A stretch of DNA of 64,000 bases from Streptomyces sp. (GCA_013362785.1 JABFVM010000037.1:1-64000); one strand, 5' to 3'; counted from the stretch's first letter, positions 32,949 through 43,596 are shown. Notes: generated by a model not told the origin, from the letters alone. Numbers and translations: made by a program.

Positions 32949-34906
32949 TCGGCTTTCTCCTTGGCTGGCACGACGGTACGACCGTCATGGCTGCCGTCGG
33001 CCCGCTCCGGGCCGGCGACCAGGCTCTCCTCGGGCTCCTTGAGGGCCAGGCTCGCGCTGATCCGGCCGGCGACCTCGACGGGCGTGAGCCCGATGTCGGC
33101 GAGCACCTCGCCCCGCTTGGCGTGCGCGAGGAACTGCTCCGGGATGCCGAACCGCCGTACCGGCACATCGACATCGGCGTCGCTCAGCGCCAGCGCCACG
33201 GCGGCGCCCACCCCGGACGAGCGGCTGTTGTCCTCGACGACGGCCGCCAGCCGGTGCTGTGCGGCGAGGGGCGCGAGCGCGGGGTCGACGGGCTTGACCC
33301 AGCGCGGGTCGACGACGGTGCAGGTGATGCCGCGTGCCTCCAGCAGCTCGGCCGCCTGGAGGCAGACCGGGGCCATCACGCCGACGGAGACCAGGAGGAC
33401 GTCGGCCTCCTGCGCCGACCGGTGCAGCACGTCCAGCCCGCCCACCCGGTCGACCGCCGGGATCGACGGCCCGACCGACTCCTTCGGGAACCGCACGAGC
33501 GTCGGCGCGTCGTCGCAGGCCACGGCCTCGCGCAGCTGCGCTCTGAGCTGGTCGGCGTCGCGTGGCGCGGCGATCCTGAGGCCGGGGACGACCTGGAGGA
33601 TCGACATGTCCCACATGCCGTTGTGGGAGGGCCCGTCGGCGCCCGTGACGCCGGCCCGGTCCAGCACGAACGTCACTCCGCAGCGGTGCAGCGCGACGTC
33701 CATCAGCAGCTGGTCGAAAGCGCGGTTCAGGAAGGTGGCGTAGACGGCGACGACCGGATGCAGCCCGCCCGTCGCGAGCCCCGCCGCCGACACGGCCGCG
33801 TGCTGCTCGGCGATCCCGACGTCCCAGACACGGTCCGGGAACCGCTCCGCGAACTTGCCGAGGCCGACCGGGTGCAGCATTGCCGCCGTGATCGCCACGA
33901 CGTCCGCCCGCTCCTCCCCGATCCGCACGATCTCGTCGCCGAACACCGAGGTCCAGGACGGCCCGTTGGACGGCGCGAGCGGCTCACAGGTCAGCGGGTC
34001 CATCACACCGACGGTGTGGAAGTGGTCCTCCTCATGGGCGAGGGCGGGTTCATAGCCGCGCCCCTTCTCCGTGAGGCAGTGGATCAGCACGGGCCCGTGG
34101 AAGCGTTTCGCACGCCTGAGCGCGGACTCGACGGCGCCGATGTCGTGTCCGTCGATCGGGCCGACGTACTTCAGACCGAGGTCCTCGAACATGCCCTGGG
34201 GTGCGAAGGCGTCCTTGAAGCCCTTCTTCGCGCCGTGCAGGGACTCGTAGATCGTGTTGCCCACGAGCGGGGTCCGCAGCAGTACGTCCTTGCCCCAGGC
34301 CAGGACCTGCTCGTAGCTGTCGGTCGTGCGCAGTGTGGCCAGGTGGTTGGCGAGACCGCCGATGGTCGGCGCGTACGACCGTTCGTTGTCGTTGACGACG
34401 ATGATCAGCGGCCGGTCCTTGGCGGCGGCGATGTTGTTCAGCGCCTCCCAGGCCATCCCGCCGGTCAGCGCCCCGTCGCCGATGACCGCGACGACGTGTC
34501 CCTTCTCCCCCTGCACCTGGCGGGCCTTGGCGAGGCCGTCGGCCCAGCCCAGCGCGGTGGAGGCGTGGCTGTTCTCGACGATGTCGTGCTCGGACTCCTC
34601 GCGCGAGGGGTAGCCGGACAGGCCGCCCTTTCCGCGCAGCTTGGAGAAGTCCTGACGCCCTGTCAGCAGCTTGTGCACATAGCTCTGGTGACCGGTGTCC
34701 CAGACGATGCGGTCGGCCGGCGACTCGAAGACCCGGTGGAGCGCGATGGTCAGTTCCACCACGCCCAGGTTGGGCCCGAGGTGTCCGCCGGTCCTGGCGA
34801 CCGCGTGCACCAGGAACTCCCTGATCTCGTCGGACAGTTCACCGAGTTCCGCCTCGGACAGCGCCTTCAGGTCGCGTGGTCCCCGGATGCCTTCCAGAAT
34901 CGTCAC
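32945..34906 (-). CDS. dxs: 1-deoxy-D-xylulose-5-phosphate synthase
   Basis: The 653-aa thiamine-diphosphate enzyme has N-terminal [20 protein letters not shown] and [16 protein letters not shown], the ThDP-binding [15 protein letters not shown] with a downstream NDN, and the transketolase C-domain ([26 protein letters not shown]). It makes deoxyxylulose phosphate from pyruvate and glyceraldehyde phosphate, the entry step of the MEP pathway. Its place inside the hopanoid operon, ahead of hpnO, indicates a dedicated precursor supply. The ORF ends with a basic and acidic tail longer than usual. Confidence 0.94.
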   Translation of the reverse strand: MTILEGIRGPRDLKALSEAELGELSDEIREFLVHAVARTGGHLGPNLGVVELTIALHRVFESPADRIVWDTGHQSYVHKLLTGRQDFSKLRGKGGLSGYPSREESEHDIVENSHASTALGWADGLAKARQVQGEKGHVVAVIGDGALTGGMAWEALNNIAAAKDRPLIIVVNDNERSYAPTIGGLANHLATLRTTDSYEQVLAWGKDVLLRTPLVGNTIYESLHGAKKGFKDAFAPQGMFEDLGLKYVGPIDGHDIGAVESALRRAKRFHGPVLIHCLTEKGRGYEPALAHEEDHFHTVGVMDPLTCEPLAPSNGPSWTSVFGDEIVRIGEERADVVAITAAMLHPVGLGKFAERFPDRVWDVGIAEQHAAVSAAGLATGGLHPVVAVYATFLNRAFDQLLMDVALHRCGVTFVLDRAGVTGADGPSHNGMWDMSILQVVPGLRIAAPRDADQLRAQLREAVACDDAPTLVRFPKESVGPSIPAVDRVGGLDVLHRSAQEADVLLVSVGVMAPVCLQAAELLEARGITCTVVDPRWVKPVDPALAPLAAQHRLAAVVEDNSRSSGVGAAVALALSDADVDVPVRRFGIPEQFLAHAKRGEVLADIGLTPVEVAGRISASLALKEPEESLVAGPERADGSHDGRTVVPAKEKAE

Positions 34907-34937
34907 GCTCGGGCCCCCTCTCGGTCCGTGCCTTGCC

Positions 34938-36113
34938 TCAACTCACGGTCACTGCTGGTGTCCCCGTGACGGTGGGGGCGCCCGATGCGGCCCCGTCCTG
35001 CTCCATCTGCTCGGCGATCTTCATCGCCTCTTCGATCAGCGTTTCGACGATCCTGGACTCGGGGACGGTCTTGATGACCTCGCCCTTGACGAAGATCTGC
35101 CCCTTGCCGTTGCCGGAGGCGACCCCGAGATCCGCCTCCCGGGCCTCGCCGGGGCCGTTGACCACACAGCCCATGACGGCTACCCGCAACGGCACCTCCA
35201 TGCCTTCCAGGCCGGCCGTGACCTCGTCGGCCAGCTTGTAGACGTCGACCTGCGCACGCCCGCACGACGGGCAGGAGACGATCTCCAGCCGCCGTTGCCG
35301 CAGGCCCAGCGACTCCAGGATCTGGATGCCGACCTTGACCTCCTCGACGGGCGGCGCGCTCAGGGACACCCGGATCGTGTCGCCGATCCCCCGCGACAGC
35401 AGCGCGCCGAAGGCGACGGCCGACTTGATGGTGCCCTGGAAGGCGGGCCCGGCCTCGGTCACGCCGAGGTGCAGCGGGTAGTCGCACTCCTCGGCGAGCA
35501 GCCGGTAGGCGTTGACCATCACGACGGGGTCGTTGTGCTTGACCGAGATCTTGATGTCCCGGAAGCCGTGCTCCTCGAAGAGCGACGCCTCCCACAGCGC
35601 GCTCTCCACGAGCGCCTCCGGAGTCGCCTTGCCGTACTTCTGCAGCAGCCGCTTGTCCAGCGACCCGGCGTTGACCCCGATCCGGATCGGCGTGCCGTGG
35701 TCCTTGGCGGCCCGCGCGATCTCCTTGACCTTGTCGTCGAACTGTTTGATGTTGCCGGGATTGACGCGTACGGCCGCACAGCCGGCCTCGATCGCGGCGA
35801 ACACGTACTTGGGCTGGAAGTGGATGTCAGCGATCACCGGGATCTGCGACTTGCGAGCGATGGTCGCGAGCGCGTCGGCGTCGTCCTGCGTCGGACAGGC
35901 CACACGCACGATCTGGCAGCCGGAGGCCGTGAGCTCGGCGATCTGCTGCAGGGTGGCGCCGATGTCCGACGTACGGGTCGTCGTCATCGACTGCACCGAC
36001 ACCGGGGCACCGCCCCCGACCGCCACCGGGCCGACCTGGATCCGCCGCGCCACACGTCGTTCGGCGATCGGCCGGAGGGGTACCTCGGGAACGCCCAAGG
36101 GGATGGCGGTCAT
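34938..36113 (-). CDS. ispG: 4-hydroxy-3-methylbut-2-enyl-diphosphate synthase (GcpE)
   Basis: The 391-aa enzyme has the TIM-barrel domain with [12 protein letters not shown] and VRVNPGNI, and the C-terminal iron-sulfur domain with the three cluster ligands in [11 protein letters not shown] (two Cys) and CVVNGPGE (one). It reduces methylerythritol cyclodiphosphate to HMBPP in the MEP pathway. It starts four bases after hpnH ends and is followed by dxs after 31 bp. A second MEP enzyme in the hopanoid operon points to precursor supply for squalene. Confidence 0.95.
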   Translation of the reverse strand: MTAIPLGVPEVPLRPIAERRVARRIQVGPVAVGGGAPVSVQSMTTTRTSDIGATLQQIAELTASGCQIVRVACPTQDDADALATIARKSQIPVIADIHFQPKYVFAAIEAGCAAVRVNPGNIKQFDDKVKEIARAAKDHGTPIRIGVNAGSLDKRLLQKYGKATPEALVESALWEASLFEEHGFRDIKISVKHNDPVVMVNAYRLLAEECDYPLHLGVTEAGPAFQGTIKSAVAFGALLSRGIGDTIRVSLSAPPVEEVKVGIQILESLGLRQRRLEIVSCPSCGRAQVDVYKLADEVTAGLEGMEVPLRVAVMGCVVNGPGEAREADLGVASGNGKGQIFVKGEVIKTVPESRIVETLIEEAMKIAEQMEQDGAASGAPTVTGTPAVTVS

Positions 36114-36117
36114 GGTG

Positions 36118-37140
36118 TCACTCCCGGTTTCCGGAGACCGTCTCGCGCAGGGCGCGCAGCGACTCCTTGAGCGAGCCCATGGTGGCGAGGACGGCGGTGG
36201 GCTCGTAGCCGCAGTGCGCCATGCAGTTGGCGCAGCGCGGGTCCTTGCCGCGGCCGTACTTGTCCCAGTCGGTGTCCTCGATCAGCTCCCGGTACGTCGG
36301 GACGTACCCGTCGCTCATCAGGTAGCAGGGGCGCTGCCAGCCGAACAGCGAGTAGTTCGGGATCGCCCAGGCGGTGCACGGGAAGTCGACCCTGCCCTCC
36401 AGGAAGTCCAGGAAGAGCGGTGAGTGGTTGAGCCGCCAGCGGCGTCGGTTGCCGCCCGCGAAGGCCTTCCTGAACAGCTCGCGGGTCTGCTCGACGCCCA
36501 GGAAGTGCTCCTGGTCGGGGGCCTTCTCGTAGGCGTAGGCGGGCGAGATCATCATCTCGTCGACCTTGAGGTCGTCGTTGAGGTAGTTCAGGACCTCGAT
36601 GATCGTCTGCGGGGTGTCGGTGTTGAAGAAGGTCGAGTTGGTGGTGACCCGGAAGCCGCGCCGCTGGGCCTCCTTGATGGCCTCCACGGCCTCGTCGAAC
36701 ACGCCCTCCTTCGCCACGGACTCGTCGTGGCGCTCGCGCAGGCCGTCGATGTGCACGGCGAAGGCGAAGTAGGGAGAGGGCTCGAACTTGTCGATCTTCT
36801 TGCGCAGCAGCATGGCGTTGGTGCACAGGAAGACGTATTTGCGCTTGGCCACGAGCTGTCGCACGATCTCGTCGATCTGAGGGTGCATCAGGGGCTCACC
36901 GCCGGCGATGGACACCATCGGCGCGCCGGATTCGAGCACCGCTCCCACGGCCTGCGCGACGGGCATGCGCTGCTTGAGAATTCCGGCCGGGTGCTGGATC
37001 TTGCCGCAGCCCTCGCACTTCAGGTTGCAGGCGAAGAGCGGTTCCAGCTCGACGATGAGCGGAAACTTGTCGCGCCTGCGGAGCTTCTGTTCGGCCAAGT
37101 AAGTAGCGACCTTGATGGACTGACGCAGCGGCATGGCCAT
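36118..37140 (-). CDS. hpnH: HpnH, adenosylhopane synthase (radical SAM)
   Basis: The ATG at 37140 has AGGAGGTGA eight bases upstream and gives 340 aa. The radical-SAM cluster motif CNLKCEGC (Cys at residues 38, 42, 45) is followed by a SAM-binding [11 protein letters not shown], and a C-terminal Cys-rich segment [10 protein letters not shown]. HpnH joins 5'-deoxyadenosine to diploptene, making adenosylhopane, the first step of C35 hopanoid side-chain extension. The ribosome binding site lies inside the end of hpnG, five bases apart. Confidence 0.95.
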   Translation of the reverse strand: MAMPLRQSIKVATYLAEQKLRRRDKFPLIVELEPLFACNLKCEGCGKIQHPAGILKQRMPVAQAVGAVLESGAPMVSIAGGEPLMHPQIDEIVRQLVAKRKYVFLCTNAMLLRKKIDKFEPSPYFAFAVHIDGLRERHDESVAKEGVFDEAVEAIKEAQRRGFRVTTNSTFFNTDTPQTIIEVLNYLNDDLKVDEMMISPAYAYEKAPDQEHFLGVEQTRELFRKAFAGGNRRRWRLNHSPLFLDFLEGRVDFPCTAWAIPNYSLFGWQRPCYLMSDGYVPTYRELIEDTDWDKYGRGKDPRCANCMAHCGYEPTAVLATMGSLKESLRALRETVSGNRE

Positions 37141-37145
37141 CTGGC

Positions 37146-37787
37146 TCACCTCCTGGGGAGCAGCAAAGAACGGTGCCATTCATAGAAAGCGGGCAGAACG
37201 GTACGAAGAACACGGAAAGCTGATATTCCACCGCGCAACGTGCCGATCCGGACGAGTTCATGTTCTGGAGCGTCCACGACCACCCGGACGGCCGCAACCG
37301 GGCGCTCGCCGGTTCGTACGGCGCTCAGTAGCGTGGCCGCCGACTCCATGTCGACCGCGATTGCGCCGGTCGTGAGCAGACCGGACCGTTCCTGACCTTG
37401 GACGACATGATCGGAGCCGGTGAGCGGTCCGGTGTGGACGGTGCGGCCGGGAACGGCGCGCACGAGCTCTTTGACGAGTAGGTCGGTCCCTACGCACGGA
37501 ATGGTTCCCGCCGGATCCCGGGTCTCCTCGGCGACGACCAGATCGCCTGGGTGCATACCGGGGGCGAGCCCCGCGCAGAAGCCGGTGGCGAGCACGGCGG
37601 CCCCGTCGAGCGCCGGGTCGGCCAGGACCCGGGTGACGGAGCGTTCGGCCGCCCGGGGACCCATGCCGGTACGGAGCACGGTGACCGGCCCGCCGGCCCC
37701 GCCGCGCTCGCTCGTGCGCAGGGCGAGCTGCTCGATGCCGAGCGCGCAGGCGATCAGCAGCGGGGCCGGGGCGGGCTGTGGGCTCAT
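37146..37787 (-). CDS. hpnG: HpnG, hopanoid-associated nucleoside phosphorylase
   Basis: The 213-aa protein has the purine-nucleoside-phosphorylase-like fold: ATGFCAGLAPGMHPGDLVV and IAVDMESAATLLSAV, the latter carrying the conserved ME/ribose-contact region. HpnG removes adenine from adenosylhopane, leaving ribosylhopane phosphate. The ATG shares its A with the shc stop (TGATG). The ORF-track start at 38474 is a frame artefact over shc. Confidence 0.9.
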   Translation of the reverse strand: MSPQPAPAPLLIACALGIEQLALRTSERGGAGGPVTVLRTGMGPRAAERSVTRVLADPALDGAAVLATGFCAGLAPGMHPGDLVVAEETRDPAGTIPCVGTDLLVKELVRAVPGRTVHTGPLTGSDHVVQGQERSGLLTTGAIAVDMESAATLLSAVRTGERPVAAVRVVVDAPEHELVRIGTLRGGISAFRVLRTVLPAFYEWHRSLLLPRR

Positions 37788-39802
37788 CAGCTCCCCTTGG
37801 CCTCGGCGAGCGGTTTCCCGGGCTTCTCGGCGAAGGGCTCGCCGTGGACGTACCGGCCGAGCGCGGTGAGCGGGAAGACCTGCCGGTAGAGGTGGTAATT
37901 GATCGAGAAGTCCCAGGGGAACCCGGTGCCGGTGAAGTACGGCTCGTCCCAGGAGCCGTCCGCCAGCTGGGTGGCGGCCAGCCACTCGATTCCGCGTTCG
38001 ACCGCCTTGGAGTCCTTCTCCCCCGCCGCCAGCAGCGCCATCAGCGCCCACGCGGTCTGCGAGGCGGTCGAGGCGCCCTTGCCGCTCCACTCCTTGACGT
38101 ACTTGTAGGAGCGCAGGTCCTCGCCCCAGCCGCCGTCGTCGTTCTGGACGGACTCCAACCAGGTGACGGCGCGGCGGATCGCCGGGTGCGAGCCCGGGAA
38201 CCCGGCGGCCACGAGGGCGGGGACGACGGATCCGGTGCCGTAGACGTAGTTCACGCCCCAGCGCCCGAACCAGGAGCCGTCCGGTTCCTGCTCGGCGAGC
38301 AGCCAGCGGATGCCGCGCCGGGTGCGCGGGTCGTGGGCGAGGCCCTCGACCGCGAGCATCTCGACGACATGTGCGGTGACGTCCGCCGACGGCGGGTCGA
38401 TGACCTCGCCGAAGTCGCAGAACGGCAGCCGGTTCGGGAACGGGCTGGTGTTGTCGACGTCGAAGGCGCCCCACGCGCCGTTGCGCGACTGCATCCCGAG
38501 ATTCCAGCGCACGCCGCGCCCGATCGCCCGCTCCACCCGCTCCGGGTCGTGGTGGCGGACCCGGCGCAGCGCGAGGACCACCTCGGCGGTGTCGTCGATG
38601 TCGGGGTAGTTGTCGTTGTGGAACTCGAACGCCCAGCCGCCCGGCGGCAGTTGGGGCCGCTTGACCGCCCAGTCACCGGGCCGGACGATCTCCTCGCCCA
38701 GCATCCAGTCCGCCGCCTTCACCAGCTGCGGATGATCGGCGGGCACGCCCGCGTCCACGAGCGCGATGGTCGCCAGGCAGGTGTCCCAGACCGGCGACTG
38801 GCAGGCCTCGATCATCCGGGCGCCGTCCTCGCGCCAGACGGCGAAACGGTCCAGTGACGCCAGCCCCTCGCGCATCACCGGGTGTTCGAGGTCGTAGCCG
38901 AGCAGCCGCAGCGCGATGATCGAGTACACCGCCGGCGGCTGGATGCCGCCCCAGCAGCCGTCGTTCTCCTGCCGCTCGATGATCCAGCGGGCGGCGCTGT
39001 TCATGGCCGCCTTGCGCAGCCGGCGCGGGGCGACCTTGCGCAACTGGTGCAGCGCCTTGTCGAGCCGCTGGAAGGCGCCGTCCCAACTCGCCGCCGGAGC
39101 AAGGGGCTTGAGTGGGTTGGGGTTCGCCGGGTCGGTGTGCAGTTCGTCGAGCGGGAACGGCGCGGGCCGTACCGGGCGCTTCGCGGAGACGATCGTCAGC
39201 GGGACGATGGTCTGCCGGGCCCAGCAGCCGAAGTCGTAGATGTTGAGCGGGACCCACTTGGGGAAGTAGATGAGCTCCGGCGGGAGTTCGGGCAGGTCCT
39301 CCCACTTCCACCAGCCGAACAGGGCCAGCCAGATCCGGGTGAAGACCCGGGCCGCGGCGATGCCGCCCTGCTCACGGATCCAGGCGGAGGCCCTGGCCAT
39401 GTGGGGGGCGTCCGGCGCGTCGCCGGCCAGGCGGAGGGCGACGTACGCTTCGATGGTGGCGGAGAGCTCGCCGGGCGCGCCGTAGAAGGTGCCCCAGGTG
39501 CCGTCCTCACGCTGCTCTCCCCGGATGAAGAGCGCGGCGGCCGTCGTGGTCCTCTCGTCCCGGATCCCTAGGAACTGACGAAGCAGCAGATCCTCGGCGT
39601 CCATGGTGACGTTCGTTTCGAGGTCGCCCTTCCACCAGCCCTGGGCGTCCTGCTTCGCCAGCAGGAAGTCGGTGGCGCGCCGCACCGCGCGCACGGCGGC
39701 GTCGTGTACCCCGGCCGCCCCAGGGGTCTCGCTGTCGGTGTCGCTGGCCGCGGCTGCCCGGGGCGGCAGCGCCCCGGTGCTTCCGTCGGTCGTCGCTGTC
39801 AT
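37787..39802 (-). CDS. shc: Squalene-hopene cyclase
   Basis: The 671-aa enzyme has the terpene cyclase catalytic motif DIDDTA at about residues 400-405 and numerous QW motifs (QDAQGWW, QNDDGGWG, QEPDGSWFGRWG, QLADGSW). It cyclises squalene to hopene and hopanol at the membrane. The ORF starts with MTATTDGS, and a 140-bp gap separates it from the polyprenyl synthase upstream. An internal promoter may exist in this gap, but no clear box is seen. Confidence 0.97.
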   Translation of the reverse strand: MTATTDGSTGALPPRAAAASDTDSETPGAAGVHDAAVRAVRRATDFLLAKQDAQGWWKGDLETNVTMDAEDLLLRQFLGIRDERTTTAAALFIRGEQREDGTWGTFYGAPGELSATIEAYVALRLAGDAPDAPHMARASAWIREQGGIAAARVFTRIWLALFGWWKWEDLPELPPELIYFPKWVPLNIYDFGCWARQTIVPLTIVSAKRPVRPAPFPLDELHTDPANPNPLKPLAPAASWDGAFQRLDKALHQLRKVAPRRLRKAAMNSAARWIIERQENDGCWGGIQPPAVYSIIALRLLGYDLEHPVMREGLASLDRFAVWREDGARMIEACQSPVWDTCLATIALVDAGVPADHPQLVKAADWMLGEEIVRPGDWAVKRPQLPPGGWAFEFHNDNYPDIDDTAEVVLALRRVRHHDPERVERAIGRGVRWNLGMQSRNGAWGAFDVDNTSPFPNRLPFCDFGEVIDPPSADVTAHVVEMLAVEGLAHDPRTRRGIRWLLAEQEPDGSWFGRWGVNYVYGTGSVVPALVAAGFPGSHPAIRRAVTWLESVQNDDGGWGEDLRSYKYVKEWSGKGASTASQTAWALMALLAAGEKDSKAVERGIEWLAATQLADGSWDEPYFTGTGFPWDFSINYHLYRQVFPLTALGRYVHGEPFAEKPGKPLAEAKGS

Positions 39803-39942
39803 GGCTTCCCCTTCGTGCAGTGCTACTGGCTGTGCGTCTGCTGTGGGTCCGCCGTCGGCCGGTGCGCTGTGTCCAGCTGCACCGGCCGGCGACTACGCGA
39901 GGGCTATTCGACCGATACTGATCATCTCTTTTCGCCCGGTGA

Positions 39943-41079
39943 TCATCTCTTCCGTACGACGACGAAGTCGGCCAGCGCCGTGAACTGCGCCCGCACCCGC
40001 TCGGGCATGTCGACGGCGTCGAGGGCCCCGACGGCGATGGTGTGCTGCCGGCGTGCCTCCTCGGTGGTCCACTCCCGGCCGCCCGCCTCCTCGATGAGGG
40101 CGGCGCGGGCCGCGAACTCCTCCTCGGAGAAGTTCTCGAAGTCGCTGCTCTTGGCGTCGGCGGCGAGGATCTCGCCGAGCCGCTCGGAGGCGGCGCCGCC
40201 CGCCGCGAGCGCGGCCACGACCGGCAGGGACTTCTTGCGCTGACGCAGATCGCTCCAGGTCTGCTTGCCGGTGGAGACCGGGTCGCCCCAGATGCCGAGC
40301 AGGTCGTCGACGGCCTGGAAGGCGAGGCCCAGGTGGTAGCCGTACTTCTCCAGGGTGTCGGCGGTGCGGTCGTCCGCACCGGCCAGCACCGCGCCGATGG
40401 AGCTGGCGCAGGCGATCAGGGCGCCGGTCTTGTTGCCCTCCATCTCCAGGCACTCCTCGACGCTGACGCGGTCGCGGTGCTCGTAGGAGATGTCCTGCGC
40501 CTGTCCGTCGATGAGGGCGCGGGTGGCGGTGGTCAGACGGCGGGTGGCGCGGCCCGCCTCGACGGTGCCGAGCTCCAGCAGCAGCTCGTTGGCCAGCGCG
40601 AACATGGCGTCGCCGACGAGGATCGCCTGGGCGGGGCCGTGCACCTTCCAGACCGTGTCGCGGTGCCGGCGCTGCTCGTCGCCGTCCATCAGGTCGTCGT
40701 GCAGCAGGGAGAAGTTGTGGACCAGTTCGACGGCCACGGCGCCGGGGATGCCGACCTCGGGCGCGGCACCGGTGACCTCGGCGGAGAGCACCGCGAGGGC
40801 GGGGCGTACGGCCTTGCCGCCGTCGCCCGCCGTGGGCTTGCCGTCGGCGTCGATCCAGCCGAAGTGGTAGGCGGAAACGGTGTCCATGGGAGGGGCCAGA
40901 CGATCGACGGCCGCCCGCAGTACCGGTGTGGCCAGGGTCCTACCGCGCTCCAGGAGCGCGGCCACGTCCACCGCGTTCTCTTGAGCGGCCTTCGAGGCCG
41001 GGGGCACAGTGGGCACAGTCTCTCCTCTTGTTGCGGTACCGGGGGTGCGGGGGCCTGCCGCCTGGCGCTCGTTCAGCAT
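39943..41079 (-). CDS. Polyprenyl (farnesyl-type) diphosphate synthase
   Basis: The 378-aa protein has the first Asp-rich motif LHDDLMDGD and the second FQAVDDLLGIWGD, with the conserved GKAVRPAL and QGQAQDISYE segments of trans-isoprenyl diphosphate synthases. It probably makes farnesyl diphosphate, the HpnD substrate. The residue before the first motif is bulky (HN-FSLL), consistent with a short product, but chain length cannot be read reliably. The ATG shares its A with the hpnE stop (TGATG); the longer track ORF is rejected. Confidence 0.9.
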   Translation of the reverse strand: MLNERQAAGPRTPGTATRGETVPTVPPASKAAQENAVDVAALLERGRTLATPVLRAAVDRLAPPMDTVSAYHFGWIDADGKPTAGDGGKAVRPALAVLSAEVTGAAPEVGIPGAVAVELVHNFSLLHDDLMDGDEQRRHRDTVWKVHGPAQAILVGDAMFALANELLLELGTVEAGRATRRLTTATRALIDGQAQDISYEHRDRVSVEECLEMEGNKTGALIACASSIGAVLAGADDRTADTLEKYGYHLGLAFQAVDDLLGIWGDPVSTGKQTWSDLRQRKKSLPVVAALAAGGAASERLGEILAADAKSSDFENFSEEEFAARAALIEEAGGREWTTEEARRQHTIAVGALDAVDMPERVRAQFTALADFVVVRKR

Positions 41080-42506
41080 CACGCCGCCTCCTCGACGTTG
41101 AAGAGGTGGCTGGGGCGGGGCCGGCCCAGGGCGCCCAGCGCGGCACCGGCCGCGCTGACGCCACTGCGGACCGCACTCTCCATGGTCGCGGGCCACCCTG
41201 TGGCGGTCCACGCTCCGGCCAGATAGAGACCGGGGGCCTTGGTACGGGCGCCGGGCCGCAGCCGTCCGACGCCGGGGGTGGGAGCGAAGGTCGCGGTGCG
41301 CTCCCGGGTCACGAAGAAGTCCTTCACCCGCGCACCGCGCGCCCTGGGCAACAGCCGCTCCAGCTCGGGCAGATAGCGCTCGCGCAGGGCGGCGACGGGC
41401 TCGTCGATCTCGTCCTGCGCGGCCGACTGGGACAGCGCGAGGTACTGGCCGCCGCGGAGCCCGGAGGCCTCGGTGCGGTCGAACACCCACTGGACCGGGG
41501 TGCCGAGGGCCGCGAAGAACGGCCTGGTGAGCACCTTGCGGTCGTAGACGACATGGACGTTGAGGATCGGCGCGGTGCCGATCTCCAGCAGGTCCTCCGG
41601 TGCGTCGAGGGCGCCCTCGGGCAGCAGGTCGTACGCCTCGCGCTGGGCGACGGCGAGCACGATGGTGTCCGCCCGGAGCGTCTCGCCGGGAACCTGGACG
41701 CTCCAACGTCCGTTCTCTTCAGGGGAGATGGAGGTGACGCGTGTACGGACCTCGATACGAACGCCCGCCGAGTCGAGCGCCTTGCGGGCCAGCCGGTCAT
41801 GCAGATCACCCAGCGGGACGTGCGCCCAGCCGATGTCGGCCGCGCCCGGGTCGGACAGCAGACCGGTCTTGAACACCATCGCGGCGAGCCCCAGTGAGGC
41901 GTCGCCCGCGACCGCGTTGAGGGTGGCGACCCCGACCAGGTCCCACAGTGCCTCGATGGCACGCGCCGACTGACCGTGCGCGGCCAGCCAGCCGCCGAAG
42001 TCCTGGGCGTCCAGGGCCGGATCGGCGAGGTCGAGCCCCTTGAGCGCGAGCGCGGCCCGCCCGACACTGGCGCGCTCGGCCAGTGACAGATGCGGATAGG
42101 TCGCGAGGCTCCGGCCCAGGTGCAGGGGTACGGGCAGCGCGTCGCGCCGCAGCCTGCCGAGCCGCCGTCCCTCGGGCTTGTCGACGTCGAGTACGGGCAC
42201 GTCGAGACGATCCTGCAGCGGCGCCAGCGCCGTTCCCTCGATGCGGTCGAGGAACCAGCGGTAGGCGGTGCAGCAGCGCAGGTACACGTGCTGTCCGTTG
42301 TCGACGGTGAGGTCGCCGCGCTGGAAGGAGAAGGCCAGGCCGCCCAGCCTCGGCCGGCCCTCGATCAGGGTGACGCGCACTCCGGCGTCGGCGAGCGCGA
42401 GCGCGGCGGTGATGCCGGCGAGCCCGCCGCCGACCACGACGGCGTCCCTCCCCGGGCGTTGCGGGATGTCCGCGAGCGGCTCTTGCGGCCGCGTGCCGTC
42501 GGTCAT
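41079..42506 (-). CDS. hpnE: HpnE, hydroxysqualene oxidoreductase (squalene-forming)
   Basis: The 475-aa FAD enzyme starts with the dinucleotide-binding VVVGGGLAGITAALALADAG, then RPRLGGLAFSF, VDNGQHVYL and the C-terminal FAD motif LYLAGAWTATGWPATMESAV. It reduces hydroxysqualene to squalene in the HpnCDE route. Its ATG overlaps the stop of the 47-aa DUF6380 gene as ATGA. Confidence 0.94.
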   Translation of the reverse strand: MTDGTRPQEPLADIPQRPGRDAVVVGGGLAGITAALALADAGVRVTLIEGRPRLGGLAFSFQRGDLTVDNGQHVYLRCCTAYRWFLDRIEGTALAPLQDRLDVPVLDVDKPEGRRLGRLRRDALPVPLHLGRSLATYPHLSLAERASVGRAALALKGLDLADPALDAQDFGGWLAAHGQSARAIEALWDLVGVATLNAVAGDASLGLAAMVFKTGLLSDPGAADIGWAHVPLGDLHDRLARKALDSAGVRIEVRTRVTSISPEENGRWSVQVPGETLRADTIVLAVAQREAYDLLPEGALDAPEDLLEIGTAPILNVHVVYDRKVLTRPFFAALGTPVQWVFDRTEASGLRGGQYLALSQSAAQDEIDEPVAALRERYLPELERLLPRARGARVKDFFVTRERTATFAPTPGVGRLRPGARTKAPGLYLAGAWTATGWPATMESAVRSGVSAAGAALGALGRPRPSHLFNVEEAA

Positions 42507-42646
42507 CGTGCACCCTCCCCTGCGCGACCGCCGTACCGGTGCTCGAACACCGGACGGCCGGTCGTCTCAGTCAGGGACGCCGCCCGGCGGCGGAGGGTTG
42601 CCCGCCACTTTTCGCCGGTGGCATCACCTTGGGCCGGAATGTCCAT
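42503..42646 (-). CDS. 47-aa DUF6380-like small protein in the hopanoid operon
   Basis: An ORF too short for the track starts at the ATG at 42646, whose A is the last base of the hpnD stop (TGATG), and ends with a TGA overlapping the hpnE start as ATGA. It encodes 47 residues beginning MDIPAQGDATGEKWRATLRR, basic and mainly helical, with ASLTETTGRPVFEHR following. I recall this as the DUF6380 family, frequent between hpnD and hpnE in Streptomyces. It is translationally coupled on both sides, so it is expressed in step with the enzymes. No function is known. Confidence 0.8.
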   Translation of the reverse strand: MDIPAQGDATGEKWRATLRRRAASLTETTGRPVFEHRYGGRAGEGAR

Positions 42647-43596
42647 CAGGCGCGCCTCCTGACGGTCCGTCGGGTCACATGCCGGGCGTCCAGACCGGAC
42701 AGGCCGCGCACGGCGACGTACGCCTTCTCGCGTCCGGGCAGGGAGACCCGGCCGCGCAGCACGGCCTCGGGGTCGCGCTCGATGCGGTCGAGGAGGCGGC
42801 GGTAGATGCCCGCCATGGCGGCGACACAGGCGCCGCTGCGCCGGTCGAGCATGGGGAGCAGCCGGTAGCCCTCGGCGAAAAGTGCGCGGGCCCGACGCAC
42901 TTCGAAGTGCACGAGGCCCGCGAAGTCGGAGCCCTCCGGTGGTGTCGGCCCGCTGAAGCCGGCCGAGCAGCCGAACTTGGCGAGGTCGTCGGAGGGCAGA
43001 TAGGTGCGCCCGCCCTCGCCGTCCTCGCGAACGTCCCGCAGGATGTTGGTGAGTTGCAGCGCGAGCCCGAGGGTGTCGGCGTACTCCGGGGCGCGCTCGG
43101 CGCCGCGCGCTCCGGGTTCGGTGCCGAACACGCCGAGCGAGAGCCGCCCGATGGCGCCCGCGACACAGCGGCAGTAGACCTTCAGGTCGTCCCAGGTCTC
43201 GTAGGTCTCGCCGCGCACATCCATCAGGACGCCGTCGATGAGTTCGTCGAGGCCGCCGAGCGGGATCGGGAAGGTGTCGGCGGCGTGGGCGAGGGCGACG
43301 GCCACGGGGTCGGTGTCGTCCTCGTCGACCGCGCGGTCACGGATCCGGGTCAGCAGCTCCCGGGTGTCCTCAAGTCTGGCGACCTTGACGTCGCCGGTCA
43401 GGGCGCCGTCGCCGATGTCGTCGACGCGGCGCGAGAACGCGTACAGCGCCGACATCGCGCGGCGCTTGGACGTGGGCAGCAGTCGGATGCCATAGGCGAA
43501 GTTACGGGCCTGCTGTCCGGTGACGGCCTCGCAGTAGCTGTAGGCGGCGAGTACCGGTGCGGACACGTGTGGTGCAGACTCCACGGTCCGGATCAC
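42646..43596 (-). CDS. hpnD: HpnD, presqualene diphosphate synthase
   Basis: The 316-aa protein belongs to the squalene/phytoene synthase family: Asp-rich motif SRRVDDIGD, the second QLTNILRDVRED, and YLPSDDLAKF. HpnD condenses two farnesyl diphosphates to presqualene diphosphate. The GTG start overlaps the hpnC stop as GTGA. It carries a regular length and lacks the reducing-step insertions of classical squalene synthases, matching the HpnCD division of labour. Confidence 0.94.
   Translation of the reverse strand: MIRTVESAPHVSAPVLAAYSYCEAVTGQQARNFAYGIRLLPTSKRRAMSALYAFSRRVDDIGDGALTGDVKVARLEDTRELLTRIRDRAVDEDDTDPVAVALAHAADTFPIPLGGLDELIDGVLMDVRGETYETWDDLKVYCRCVAGAIGRLSLGVFGTEPGARGAERAPEYADTLGLALQLTNILRDVREDGEGGRTYLPSDDLAKFGCSAGFSGPTPPEGSDFAGLVHFEVRRARALFAEGYRLLPMLDRRSGACVAAMAGIYRRLLDRIERDPEAVLRGRVSLPGREKAYVAVRGLSGLDARHVTRRTVRRRA

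Noticed and set aside
32987-34969. 660-aa plus-strand ORF opposite dxs
   Set aside because: High-GC antisense open frame; the minus strand encodes a complete Dxs.
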